Origin: Pedobacter sp. MC2016-24
Lineage (GTDB): Bacteria > Bacteroidota > Bacteroidia > Sphingobacteriales > Sphingobacteriaceae
NCBI RefSeq assembly: GCF_015223055.1
Contig: NZ_JADFBX010000005.1
Location: forward strand, 434,001 to 498,000
Length of the DNA stretch: 64,000 nucleotides
Reading direction: 5' to 3'
The translations under genes were made by a program, and so were the position numbers. Below the pieces are notes generated by a model, which worked only from the letters and a program-made list of their open reading frames with translations, ran no database searches and was not told where the DNA came from. Shown in pieces: positions 43,287-52,763 of this stretch; position 1 is the first letter of the stretch; every line of letters begins with the position of its first letter.

Positions 43287-46200
43287 TTATTTAACTACCA
43301 TCTCTAACATTTCTACCGCTTCATCAACAGTATTTAAGTTATCAAAAGCAATGCGTAAAGAGTCTTTAACCTCTTTTAAGTTGCAGAGACGCGGATGTAT
43401 TTGGGCAAAATGCAATATTTTATTGAACATTGTCGAATCAAAAAATGAAGATTGTTTGTCGGCGATGAAGTAACCGCGTAAAGTACCTTTTTTGAAGCTG
43501 AGTTTTTCAAAAGCGAGTTTTTTAGCTACCCACTGTAACCTCAATACGTTCAGCATTGTTTTAACAGGTTTTGGAACTGGTCCGAAACGATCTTTGAGAG
43601 ATAACTCAAAAGCTCTGAGCTGGTTTTCATCTTCAATTTTGGAGAGTTCTGTATAGAGGTTATATCTTTCCGTAATGTTCGTGACATAATCGTCCGGGAT
43701 GTACAATTCCAAATCGGTATCTACTTGCGTAAAGGAAACAAATGGACGTGTGGGCTCATCCTTAAACAGGTCTTTAAATTCATCTGTTTTAAGTTCCTGG
43801 ATGGCTTCATCTAATATTTTGTGGTACATTTCAAAGCCTATTTCGGCAATGAAGCCACTTTGCTCGGCACCTAAGAGGTTTCCGCTACCCCGGATGTCTA
43901 AATCCCTCATTGCGATGTTAAAACCGCTACCAAGGTCTGAAAACTCTTCAATTGCGCTGAGGCGTTTTCGGGCTTCGGAAGTTAAAGTAGATAATGGCGG
44001 ACTCAACAGATAGCAAAAAGCTTTTTTATTGGAGCGGCCTACCCTTCCACGCATCTGGTGCAAATCGCTTAAGCCAAACATGTGGGCATGGTTGATGATG
44101 ATGGTATTGGCATTTGGAATGTCCAGGCCGGCCTCAATAATGGTTGTAGCTACGAGTACATCTTTTTCGCCGTTGATAAAATCAAGCATCACATCTTCCA
44201 GCTGGTCACCATCCAGTTGCCCATGTGCAATACCTATTCTTGCTTTGGGTACCAATGTTTTGATTAAACCACCTAATTGTGGCAGGTCATTTACCCGATT
44301 GTGAATGAAAAAGACCTGTCCGCCTCTATCCAGTTCAAATTGAACGGCTTCCTGAATCAATTTGTCATTAAAGACATGTAATTCTGTATTTACTGCCTGT
44401 CTGTTTGGTGGTGGTGTGCTCATGATCGACAAATCGCGTGCACCCATTAAAGAGAAATGTAGGGTTCTTGGAATTGGTGTAGCAGTTAATGTCAGCGTAT
44501 CTACATTGACACGTAAAGCCCTCAATTTTTCTTTGGAGGTTACCCCAAATTTCTGTTCCTCATCAATGATCATGATGCCAAGGTCTTTGAATTTGACATC
44601 TTTACTGAGCAAACGATGTGTTCCTATCACAATGTCAACTTTTCCTTCAGCAAGTTTAGCCAGTGTTTCTTTAATCTGTTTATTGGTTTTAAATCGATTA
44701 ATGTAATCTACAGTACAAGGAAATTCCTTTAATCGGCTGGAGAAAGTTTTAAAGTGTTGTAGTGCTAAAATGGTTGTTGGTACCAGTACGGCAGCTTGTT
44801 TACCATTCGCAACCGCTTTAAAAGCAGCGCGGATAGCAATTTCTGTTTTGCCAAAGCCAACATCACCACATACCAGGCGATCCATCGGATGTGGGGCTTC
44901 CATATCCTTTTTGACATCTGCTGTTGCTTTTTCCTGATCAGGAGTATCTTCATAGATGAAAGAGGCCTCAAGTTCAGTTTCCATATAGCCATCCGGACTA
45001 AAAGCGGTGCCTACCTGTGATTTTCTTAAGGCATATAGCTTGATCAGGTCCCGGGCTATGTCTTTAACTTTTTTTTTAGTGGTCTTTTTTAGCTTGTCCC
45101 AAGCCTCGGTACCGAGCTTATTCATTTTTGGTGCCGTACCGTCTTTGCCGCTATACTTGGCAATGCGGTTTAAGGAGTTGATGTTGACATAGAGCAGATC
45201 GTTGTCTGCATAAACCAAGCGGATCATTTCCTGTGTTTTGCCATTCACGTCTACTTTCTCCAGTCCGGCGTATTTTCCAATACCATGGTCGATATGGGTT
45301 ACAAAATCACCGGGTTTAAGATCTCTGAGCTCTTTGAGTGTAATGGCCTGGCTGCGTTGATAGCCTCTTTTAAGTTTATACTTGTAAAAACGGTCAAATA
45401 TCTGATGATCGGTATAAAAAGCCATTTTCTGTTGTCCGTCTACAAAGCCTTCTCTAAGTGGGATGTGGACCGGTGTAAATTTTGCGCTTTTGTCTATATC
45501 ATCCAGGATGGCGTACAAACGTTCAGTTTGTTTGGTTGACGAACTAAAAATGAAATTATGGATAACTTGTTTTTCATTTTCTTTCAGGTTATGAATCAGG
45601 AGGCTAAAGTCTTTATTGAAAGATGGCTGAGGCTTCGTTTCAAATTGGAATACATGTTCAGTTTGATAAAAGAACTGTTTTCCAAACTCTACCAGTGCAA
45701 AATCCTGGAACATGTCCCCCATCATTTTTTCATCAGTAAACGCAAATTTGGGATCAATCCAATCGGGGTTCTCTTGTTTTTCCTTTGCGGGAAGCGCTTT
45801 CCAAAGCTCAACCGCTTTTTTATAACCGCTTTTGACTACATCCAGCGTAAACGCTACGTCTTTAAACCAGAGTTGAGTGTCTTTTTCAATATAATCTAAA
45901 ATGCTGATGTTGTTTTCTGTCAGGTATTTAGATTGTACATTGGGAATGATGGTGAGTGTTTTAACATCTTCCACGGAAAGCTGACTCTCAATTTCGAAAG
46001 TACGGATGCTTTCAACAATATCGCCGAAAAATTCGATACGGTACGGTAAATCGTGAGAAAAGGAGAAGATGTCTACGATGCCGCCACGAATGGAGAACTG
46101 ACCGGGTTCGTAAACGAAATCGGTACGGTTAAAATCGTAATCAATTAAAAATTCATTGATGAAATCTATACCCAATTTGGCATTGATACTAATTTCGAGA

Positions 46201-46628
46201 GTGTTTTTTTCCAGTACAGCGCGGTCGATTACCTTCTCTGCAAGTGCCTCCGGATAGGAAACGACAATTTTACCATATTCAGAATTGTGGTTCAATTCGT
46301 TCAAGACTTCGGCTCTTGCCAGGACATTTGCGGTATCTACCTGCGTAAAATCGAAGGCTTTCCGAAAGGAAGAAGGAAAAAACAGCACTTCTTTATCCAG
46401 GATACTTTCGAGATCGGAAAGAAAATAGGATGCTTCTTCCCTATCCGGGAAAATAAATAATTGAGGCTTGTGTAACAGGAAATAAGTAGCTATTGCAATT
46501 GTTGCATCGGCGGAACCAACCAACCCTTTTAGTTGAAGTTTGTTACCTTTACCCTTGTTAAGAGCTTTTGCCAATGCTACAATACGCTCATCTGTTTTGT
46601 ATTTATTGATCAGGTCGCGAATGTTCAC
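43287..46628 (-). CDS. mfd: Transcription-repair coupling factor
   Basis: Mfd displaces stalled RNA polymerase and recruits UvrA. The protein (1113 residues from the proposed GTG start) has an N-terminal UvrB-homology region, the RNAP-interacting CarD-like domain (LKPGDFVTHIDHGIGKYAGL), and a superfamily-2 translocase with CGDVGFGKTE (Walker A), IIDEEQ (DEEQ box), TATPIPRTL, QMRGRVGRS, and a C-terminal UvrA-interaction domain. An ATG at 46718 would add 30 non-conserved residues; VNIRDLINKYKTDERI looks like the natural N-terminus, so GTG at 46628 is favoured but not certain. A TATATTTG box lies just upstream of it. Confidence 0.93.
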   Translation of the reverse strand: MNIRDLINKYKTDERIVALAKALNKGKGNKLQLKGLVGSADATIAIATYFLLHKPQLFIFPDREEASYFLSDLESILDKEVLFFPSSFRKAFDFTQVDTANVLARAEVLNELNHNSEYGKIVVSYPEALAEKVIDRAVLEKNTLEISINAKLGIDFINEFLIDYDFNRTDFVYEPGQFSIRGGIVDIFSFSHDLPYRIEFFGDIVESIRTFEIESQLSVEDVKTLTIIPNVQSKYLTENNISILDYIEKDTQLWFKDVAFTLDVVKSGYKKAVELWKALPAKEKQENPDWIDPKFAFTDEKMMGDMFQDFALVEFGKQFFYQTEHVFQFETKPQPSFNKDFSLLIHNLKENEKQVIHNFIFSSSTKQTERLYAILDDIDKSAKFTPVHIPLREGFVDGQQKMAFYTDHQIFDRFYKYKLKRGYQRSQAITLKELRDLKPGDFVTHIDHGIGKYAGLEKVDVNGKTQEMIRLVYADNDLLYVNINSLNRIAKYSGKDGTAPKMNKLGTEAWDKLKKTTKKKVKDIARDLIKLYALRKSQVGTAFSPDGYMETELEASFIYEDTPDQEKATADVKKDMEAPHPMDRLVCGDVGFGKTEIAIRAAFKAVANGKQAAVLVPTTILALQHFKTFSSRLKEFPCTVDYINRFKTNKQIKETLAKLAEGKVDIVIGTHRLLSKDVKFKDLGIMIIDEEQKFGVTSKEKLRALRVNVDTLTLTATPIPRTLHFSLMGARDLSIMSTPPPNRQAVNTELHVFNDKLIQEAVQFELDRGGQVFFIHNRVNDLPQLGGLIKTLVPKARIGIAHGQLDGDQLEDVMLDFINGEKDVLVATTIIEAGLDIPNANTIIINHAHMFGLSDLHQMRGRVGRSNKKAFCYLLSPPLSTLTSEARKRLSAIEEFSDLGSGFNIAMRDLDIRGSGNLLGAEQSGFIAEIGFEMYHKILDEAIQELKTDEFKDLFKDEPTRPFVSFTQVDTDLELYIPDDYVTNITERYNLYTELSKIEDENQLRAFELSLKDRFGPVPKPVKTMLNVLRLQWVAKKLAFEKLSFKKGTLRGYFIADKQSSFFDSTMFNKILHFAQIHPRLCNLKEVKDSLRIAFDNLNTVDEAVEMLEMVVK

Positions 46629-46729
46629 CTGACAAATATATGAATTTATGAGGGGCTTTGGATGTAACAAAATATCGTTTAAATGATCTATACTAAAAAT
46701 GGGTACGTATAAAACCAACGAGGAAGTGA

Positions 46730-47068
46730 ATGATGCGTAAACTGCTGAGATATCTACCGCTTGAGCTGCTTTTTTGGCTTACGGCATTGATCTTGCTGGC
46801 TTTTGCAGATCCACATGTAAAGGGGGATCATCAGCATTTTACCCTTTGCCCGCTGGCAAATCTGGGTTTTAGTGGGTGTCCGGGTTGTGGTATAGGAAGG
46901 TCCATTACCCAATTGATGCACGGTAACCTGGCCGAAAGTTTTAAACAGCACTGGTTTGGTTTACCGGCTCTGCTGATTATCAGCTGGAGGATCATCGTTT
47001 TGATCCGTTTGAATTTTTTTAAAAATAAAGTAGTAAACTTAAGTATAGGGAGGAATAATCATGTTTAA
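46730..47068 (+). CDS. DUF2752 family membrane protein
   Basis: A 112-residue protein with two hydrophobic segments (about 10-26 and 75-95) and the DUF2752 core CPLANLGFSGCPGCGIGRS followed by TQLMHGN. Function unknown; the conserved cysteines suggest metal or redox chemistry at the membrane face. The start is preceded by an unusually good Shine-Dalgarno-like GAGGAAG; ATG at 46733 is an equal alternative. Its last eight bases overlap the TM2 gene, so the two are coupled. Confidence 0.87.
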   Translation: MMRKLLRYLPLELLFWLTALILLAFADPHVKGDHQHFTLCPLANLGFSGCPGCGIGRSITQLMHGNLAESFKQHWFGLPALLIISWRIIVLIRLNFFKNKVVNLSIGRNNHV

Positions 47069-47423
47069 TTCACCATTTATGTCGTTACCTGGCATTACAC
47101 CCCAGGAGTTTTCTTATTTACAGGCGGCAACCACAGGCTTTAATGAGCAGCAGTTACATGGGTTTTTAATGATTTATGGCGGAAGGAGAAGAAATCCGGA
47201 TGACATGCTGTTGTATTGTATTCTCGGTTTTTTTGTGCCCGGATTACCCCGCTTTTTATTGAATCAGGTGGGTATGGGCGTATTGTATTTTTTTACGTAC
47301 GGACTTTGCGGAATTGGAACTATTATTGACCTGGTAAACCACAAAAGTCTGGCGGCAGAGTATAACCAGCGTATGGTTTTTGAAAGCCTGCAAATGGTAA
47401 AAATGGGAAGCATTCAACAGTAA
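47061..47423 (+). CDS. TM2 domain-containing protein
   Basis: A 120-residue protein. The second half is a TM2 domain: two hydrophobic helices joined by a tight turn with GVLYFFTYGLCGIGTIIDLV (about 75-97) after FFVPGLPRFLLNQVG. The N-terminal 45 residues are soluble. TM2 proteins pair with DUF2752 proteins in many Bacteroidota loci, as here, but no biochemical role is known to me. Confidence 0.88.
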   Translation: MFNSPFMSLPGITPQEFSYLQAATTGFNEQQLHGFLMIYGGRRRNPDDMLLYCILGFFVPGLPRFLLNQVGMGVLYFFTYGLCGIGTIIDLVNHKSLAAEYNQRMVFESLQMVKMGSIQQ

Positions 47424-47454
47424 AAACTGAAAATCTGTTGTATATTTACTGCAT

Positions 47455-48552
47455 ATGAGGTTATCTGTTTTATTGAAACATCTGGAAGCGTTTGCACCTT
47501 TAAATTATCAAGAGGATTATGACAACTCTGGTTTGATTGTGGGCCAGCCTGATCAGGAAATAACTGGGGCACTGGTTGCTTTGGATTGTTTGGAAAGCGT
47601 TGTTGACGAAGCGATTGCACTGAACTACAATCTGGTCATTACCCATCATCCGATAGTATTTAAAGGCTTAAAAAAGATTACCGGAAAGAATTATGTAGAA
47701 CGAGTGGTGCTCAAAGCCATTCGGCACAATATCGCTTTGTATGCGATACACACAAATCTTGATCATGTACAGCATGGTGTAAACGGTGTGATTGCTAGTC
47801 GACTGGGGTTACAGCACACCAAAATATTAAGTCCTAAGGCTGGAGTTTTAAAAAAACTGGTTACTTTTTGTCCGACTTTACAGGCTGATCGTGTGCGTAA
47901 TGCGCTGTTTGAGGCTGGAGCCGGTGATATTGCCAACTATAGCGACTGCAGTTTCAATGCAAACGGTTTTGGAACGTTTAAAGCTGGGGCGGGGGCTGAT
48001 CCTTTTGTCGGTGAGCATGGCATTCAACACCAGGAGCCGGAACTGCGGATTGAGACTGTTTTTAAAATTCAGGATCAGCGGAAGGTTTTACTGGCGCTGT
48101 TTGAGACGCATCCTTATGAAGAAGTTGCGTATGATATTTATCCGTTAGAAAATAAACTGGACAATGTAGGTGCAGGAATGATTGGATGGTTACCAGAAGA
48201 AATGGACGGCGGGGATTTTTTAAACCTGGTGAAGGACCGGATGGATGCAGTAGTGATCAGGCATACCAAGTTGCTGCCGAGGCGAATTAAAAAAGTAGCA
48301 GTTTGTGGAGGTTCTGGCAGCTTTTTGTTGAAAGATGCCATAGTAGCTGGAGCAGATGCTTTTGTGACAGCAGATTTCAAATATCATGAGTTTTTCGATG
48401 CTGATGAAAAAATAGTAATCGCCGATATCGGACACTTTGAGAGTGAACAATTTACCTCAAATTTGTTGATAGATATTATTCAAGAAAAATTTCCTAACTT
48501 TGCAATCCGTTTAACGGAGCATAACACAAACCCCATAAATTATTTCATTTAA
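47455..48552 (+). CDS. NIF3-like dinuclear metal centre protein
   Basis: A 365-residue protein of the NIF3/YqfO group (long type with inserted PII/CutA-like domain, about 130-235). Metal ligands: THHPIVFKG (His64, His65), HTNLDHV, and the C-terminal DIGHFESEQ. The family has been proposed to act as GTP cyclohydrolase-like or metal chaperone proteins; function is not settled. Its TAA stop overlaps the ATG of the zinc-ribbon gene by one base, a frequent NIF3/zinc-ribbon pairing. Confidence 0.93.
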   Translation: MRLSVLLKHLEAFAPLNYQEDYDNSGLIVGQPDQEITGALVALDCLESVVDEAIALNYNLVITHHPIVFKGLKKITGKNYVERVVLKAIRHNIALYAIHTNLDHVQHGVNGVIASRLGLQHTKILSPKAGVLKKLVTFCPTLQADRVRNALFEAGAGDIANYSDCSFNANGFGTFKAGAGADPFVGEHGIQHQEPELRIETVFKIQDQRKVLLALFETHPYEEVAYDIYPLENKLDNVGAGMIGWLPEEMDGGDFLNLVKDRMDAVVIRHTKLLPRRIKKVAVCGGSGSFLLKDAIVAGADAFVTADFKYHEFFDADEKIVIADIGHFESEQFTSNLLIDIIQEKFPNFAIRLTEHNTNPINYFI

Positions 48553-49295
48553 TGGAACAAACTGTAGAGCAAAAGCTAAAAGCTTTATACGAATTACAAA
48601 CCCTGCATACTAAGATCGATAAAATACGTCAAATTCGTGGTGAATTGCCAATGGAAGTTGCCGATTTAGAAGATGAGGTTGCTGGCCTGGAAACACGTAT
48701 ACAAAAATTCAAAGGCGAATTGGATGATACTGAGGATGCCATTGTAACGCGTAGGAATATGATTAAGGAAGCTCAGAACTTGATCAAAAAATACGAGACT
48801 CAATTAAAAGATGTTAAAAATAATCGTGAATACGATGCTTTAACTAAAGAAGTAGAAATACAAACACTTGAGATTCAGGTTTGTGAGAAAAAAATCAGAG
48901 AGTTTGGTTTCGATATTACTCAGAAAACTGAGATCTATGACAGAGCACTTGCAGATTTGGAATCGAGAAGAAAAGATCTTGATGTAAAAAGAAGCGAGTT
49001 GGAAACCATTACTGCTGAAACCGAAAAAGACGAACTTTTATTGTCTAAGAAAGCGGAGAAAGCCGAAACTCAAATTGAAGAACGTCTTTTAACAGCTTAT
49101 AACAGGTTAAGAAAAAATGCAAATAATGGTTTAGCAGTGGTAACAATTGATCGTGATTCGTGCTCTGGTTGTTTCAATCAGATCCCGCCTCAGCGCCAGT
49201 TGGATATCCGTCAGCGTAAAAAAATCATTGTTTGTGAGCATTGCGGAAGAATTTTAGTTGATGAAGCACTTACTCAGGAAGAAGTTTCTGCATAA
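48552..49295 (+). CDS. C4-type zinc-ribbon coiled-coil protein
   Basis: A 247-residue protein: a long coiled coil (about 1-190) followed by a zinc ribbon with CSGCFNQIPPQ and VCEHCGRIL (two CxxC pairs, about residues 203-236). This is the CT398/HP0958-like architecture; HP0958 links flagellar and RNA functions in Helicobacter, but Bacteroidota members are uncharacterised. Coupled to the NIF3-like gene. A terminator follows. Confidence 0.9.
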   Translation: MEQTVEQKLKALYELQTLHTKIDKIRQIRGELPMEVADLEDEVAGLETRIQKFKGELDDTEDAIVTRRNMIKEAQNLIKKYETQLKDVKNNREYDALTKEVEIQTLEIQVCEKKIREFGFDITQKTEIYDRALADLESRRKDLDVKRSELETITAETEKDELLLSKKAEKAETQIEERLLTAYNRLRKNANNGLAVVTIDRDSCSGCFNQIPPQRQLDIRQRKKIIVCEHCGRILVDEALTQEEVSA

Positions 49296-49319
49296 ACTCA
49301 TCATTTAAGCGATAAAGAA

Positions 49320-49349
49320 AGGTCAGAACTATAAATCTGGCCTTTTTTT
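49320..49349 (+). terminator. Terminator of the NIF3/zinc-ribbon transcript
   Basis: Eight-base stem (49320-49327 with 49336-49343, one G-U pair), eight-base loop, then seven T. Confidence 0.85.
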
Positions 49350-49429
49350 ATGATTAAAATTATTGGTTATTAAAACATAGGATGCTTGCAGACGTTATTT
49401 AGCTGAGCATCTTTTGACGATCTTAATTT

Positions 49430-50926
49430 ATGAAATTACAACCTACTTTAAAGTGTAGATATACTTTAATTATCCTATTGTTTTGCCTGCCTGTTTCTGT
49501 ATTCGCAAAGTTTGATTTCAACACCAATTGCCTGAAAGCATATGGGCTGATTTTTGAACTTAAATTGACCTCGGCCAGGCATATGGTTGCCAGCGAGAAG
49601 AAAGTTAATCCTACGAACGCTATTGTGCCATTATTGGAAAACTACATTGATTTCTTTCAGTTGCTCACTACAGATAACAAGGATTTGTTTAATCAGCTTA
49701 AAGGTTACAAAGCAGCTCGTCTGGACATGATTGCTGCCGATGACCAAAACTCACCTTATTATTTATATGCCCAGGCTGAGATCAATATGCAATGGGCACT
49801 TATCAGAAGCCGGTTTGGGGAGCAGTTTAATGCAGCAATGGAGATAAAAAAAGCAAATTCTTATTTGCAGGATAATGCTAAGAAATTTCCGGGATTTCAA
49901 ATGAATGCTAAAGGTTTAGGTGTAATTAACGCGGTCTTAGGTATTTTGCCGAACGGACTAATGAAAAGCACATTGGCAACATTTGGTATAAAGGGGGACT
50001 TGCAAAAGGGGATAGGGATGATGCAAAAACTGGTGACTGCACTGCCTTCATCTGCTTTGGCGCACTTTTATGAAGAAGCGGTCTTTTATTATTCTTTTGT
50101 ACTAACGGATCTGGCGCATAGTCCGATCGCGTATACCGAGTCTAAGAAATATCTGGCCAGGATACCAGACTCCAGTTTGCTTAAATCTTATTTGAAGGCT
50201 TATGTCTGTGCAAAAACCGGGCATAATGAAGAGGCGATCGAAGTGTTGTCTGCCCGTCCTACAGGCAATCTGTACACGTCTTTCCCTTATCTGGAGTATT
50301 TAACAGGTATGGTGAGGTTGAATAAAATGGATTTAAATTCAGGGCTTTATTTCAATAGATTTTTGGAACAAAATAAAGGTGTAAGTTATGTCAAGGACAG
50401 TTATTTACATTTGGGTTGGATTGCACTTTTGAGAGGGGAGGTTAAAGACTATGCTACCTATGTAGAAAAAGTGAAGACACTTGGTTATTCTTTTAATGAG
50501 CGGGATAAACAGGCCTTCAATGAAGTTTCTCTGGGCACACCCAATGTAAGCTTACTCAAGGCCAGATTACTTTCAGATGGCGGTTATTACAGCCGTTCTC
50601 AGGAAGTATTGGGGGGGCTTGAGGAAAATGAGCTGAAGCTTGTAAAAGACCGGACAGAGTACCACTATAGAATCGCAAGAAATCAGGAGGAATTGGGCAA
50701 ACTGGACTCTGCTTTGGAGAACTACCAACGGGCCGTTGATTATGGGCGGAATTTGAAAGCGCATTTTGCGGCCAATTCGGCTTTGCTGATGGGTAAGATC
50801 TATATGAAGAGAAAGAATTTTACAGCGGCTAAGGCCAGTTTTAATACGGCCATAGGAATGAAAGGACACTTGTATGAGAACAGTATCGAGTCTGCAGCAA
50901 AGGATAGCTTAAAACGGCTGAATTAA
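49430..50926 (+). CDS. Exported TPR-like protein of unknown function
   Basis: A 498-residue protein with a signal peptide (about 1-26, ending VFAK). The rest is all-helical, with tetratricopeptide-like repeats clearest at the end (LDSALENYQRAVDYG, FTAAKASFNTAIG). No enzymatic motif is visible. TPR proteins act as scaffolds; the partner here is unknown. Its last four bases overlap the convergent ketoacyl synthase gene. Confidence 0.8.
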   Translation: MKLQPTLKCRYTLIILLFCLPVSVFAKFDFNTNCLKAYGLIFELKLTSARHMVASEKKVNPTNAIVPLLENYIDFFQLLTTDNKDLFNQLKGYKAARLDMIAADDQNSPYYLYAQAEINMQWALIRSRFGEQFNAAMEIKKANSYLQDNAKKFPGFQMNAKGLGVINAVLGILPNGLMKSTLATFGIKGDLQKGIGMMQKLVTALPSSALAHFYEEAVFYYSFVLTDLAHSPIAYTESKKYLARIPDSSLLKSYLKAYVCAKTGHNEEAIEVLSARPTGNLYTSFPYLEYLTGMVRLNKMDLNSGLYFNRFLEQNKGVSYVKDSYLHLGWIALLRGEVKDYATYVEKVKTLGYSFNERDKQAFNEVSLGTPNVSLLKARLLSDGGYYSRSQEVLGGLEENELKLVKDRTEYHYRIARNQEELGKLDSALENYQRAVDYGRNLKAHFAANSALLMGKIYMKRKNFTAAKASFNTAIGMKGHLYENSIESAAKDSLKRLN

Positions 50927-52005
50927 AACCGATATACAAAGGCGTTGATGTGCATGCCAGCCCCAACGGAGGCGAATAGCGTATAATCTCCCGAATTTAC
51001 TTCGTAGCCTTTAACCTGATTTTTAAGTACCAGATCTAAAAGGGTAGGTATGGTAGCCACGGAGCTATTTCCGAGCCATGAAATGGTCATTGGCACCAGA
51101 TTTTCAGGTACGGTATCCAGCTCGTAAAGTTTAAATACCCTTTTCATGATGGCATGATCCATTTTGCCATTTGCCTGATGAATGAAGACGGTTTTAATAT
51201 CGGTAATATTTATTCCTGCTTTATCTATGGCTTTTTTGATGACCTGTGGTACATTCGTCACCGCGAATTCATACAGTTTTCGCCCGTTCATTTTTAGATA
51301 GGCATTTTCGTGACAGGCATCTGGATTGTTACTTCTACCCATAACAAGTAATGAGCCGTAGTTTAAAGCATAGGTTTGGGTTTTATGAGCAATAATTCCC
51401 AGCGGTTCTGTAGATTCCCGAGCTTCGAAGATCACAGCGCCGGCACCATCAGAAAAAATCATACTGTCCCTGTCATGTGGATCTGTAATTCTGGATAGTG
51501 TTTCGGCTCCGATTACCATAACCCTTTTGGCATCGCCACTTTGGATTAGATAATTGGCCTGAATGGAACCTTGTACCCAGCCAGGACAACCAAAAATAAG
51601 GTCATAGGCGACGCAATCCGGATTTTCAATGGCTAAAGCCTGTTTTACTTTGGCTGCAAGCGCCGGAAGGATGTCCATTCGGTTACTGCCCGCTTTAACA
51701 TCTCCAAAATTATGACAGAATATGATGTGATCCAGGCTTTCTTTGTCAATTCCGGCGGTATCAATTGCCTTTTGAGCAGCAATGATCGCAATATCGCTGT
51801 TCACCTGATCCTCATCTACATAGCGACGTTCAATAATTTCGGTGATTTCGGAAAATTTACGAATGATTTCCGAAATGTCTTTGTCCAATTTAAGACCATT
51901 GTCGTAAAATGAAGAATCTAAAAAGGCGTCTCCTGAGACTACATTTGTAGGAATGTAGCTGCCTGTACCTATAATAACCGAGTTTATATTTGTTTGAATG
52001 CCCAT
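50923..52005 (-). CDS. 3-oxoacyl-ACP synthase III family protein
   Basis: A 360-residue thiolase-fold KAS III. The catalytic triad is visible: Cys140 in FGCPGW, His276 in FIHQANGKM, Asn313 in WLGNSS. GIGTGSYIPTN-like start (VIIGTGSYIPTN) and FSDGAGAVIF are typical. The length and the segment LLVMGRSNNPDACHEN exceed ordinary FabH, so it may make a specialised starter or act in a secondary lipid or polyene pathway; no acyl carrier or ketoreductase gene is adjacent. It is 55 bases downstream of the LUD gene on the same strand. Confidence 0.87.
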   Translation of the reverse strand: MGIQTNINSVIIGTGSYIPTNVVSGDAFLDSSFYDNGLKLDKDISEIIRKFSEITEIIERRYVDEDQVNSDIAIIAAQKAIDTAGIDKESLDHIIFCHNFGDVKAGSNRMDILPALAAKVKQALAIENPDCVAYDLIFGCPGWVQGSIQANYLIQSGDAKRVMVIGAETLSRITDPHDRDSMIFSDGAGAVIFEARESTEPLGIIAHKTQTYALNYGSLLVMGRSNNPDACHENAYLKMNGRKLYEFAVTNVPQVIKKAIDKAGINITDIKTVFIHQANGKMDHAIMKRVFKLYELDTVPENLVPMTISWLGNSSVATIPTLLDLVLKNQVKGYEVNSGDYTLFASVGAGMHINAFVYRF

Positions 52006-52060
52006 TTTGAACCGTAGACTGTTTTGGTGTACAGTATAAAACTAGGATTTATTTATTAGA

Positions 52061-52705
52061 TTAAGAAAAATCATCGACCAAAAATACGAATAATTCTTTC
52101 GGACCATGCGCACCTAGCACCAAAGTTTTTTCAATATCTGCCGTTCTGCTTGGCCCGGTTATCGTACTGATCATAGACGGAATTTGTGTGCCGTACTTTT
52201 GTTTAATGAGTTTAAAAGCGTCTTTTAAATCCATAACGAGCTGACCTGTTCTGGCAATGACAATGTGGTGGTGCGGGTAGATACTCAACCTCCTGCCTGC
52301 AGCATTTTGATTAGAAACCATTACAGATCCGTTGCGGGCAATTAAGGCTTCGCACATGGTAATGCCTACCTCGGCCATTTCAAAGTCTTTATCGGTCTGG
52401 TAAAAGGGAAATTCGTAGGTAGAAAGGAGTTCTTGTAATTCTGGTTCCCAGCAATATATTTTTCTCCATTTAAATTGCTCTGCCAATTGCAGAATATTTT
52501 CAATGAAGTCAATTCCATTTTCGCAATAAATGAAGTTTCCTGAAACTGCAGTGAGCTGTTCGGCAAACATGATTTCTGCGAGCTCATCATCTGCTTTGTA
52601 TAGTGGGGTATCTTCTAAATTGGGATGCGGGTTATCTCTTCTTTCCAGAAGGGCTTTCCTGATCTTTTTTAGCATGAGCTCTTTTGACGAGATATTTTCC
52701 TGCAT
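52061..52705 (-). CDS. LUD domain protein (LutC/YkgG-like)
   Basis: A 214-residue LUD-domain protein with VGITMCEALIARNGSVMVSN (about 124-143) and GPSRTADIEKTLVLGAHGPKE, the latter being the hallmark C-terminal motif of LutC. LutC takes part in lactate oxidation with LutA/LutB, but those partners are absent here. It is commonly linked to ftsH in Bacteroidota, so another role is possible. It lies 58 bases downstream of ftsH. Confidence 0.88.
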   Translation of the reverse strand: MQENISSKELMLKKIRKALLERRDNPHPNLEDTPLYKADDELAEIMFAEQLTAVSGNFIYCENGIDFIENILQLAEQFKWRKIYCWEPELQELLSTYEFPFYQTDKDFEMAEVGITMCEALIARNGSVMVSNQNAAGRRLSIYPHHHIVIARTGQLVMDLKDAFKLIKQKYGTQIPSMISTITGPSRTADIEKTLVLGAHGPKELFVFLVDDFS

Positions 52706-52763
52706 AAAACAATGGATTTGCCGTCATTTCCTATTGGAAATGACGGCTCCATAAAATATTGGA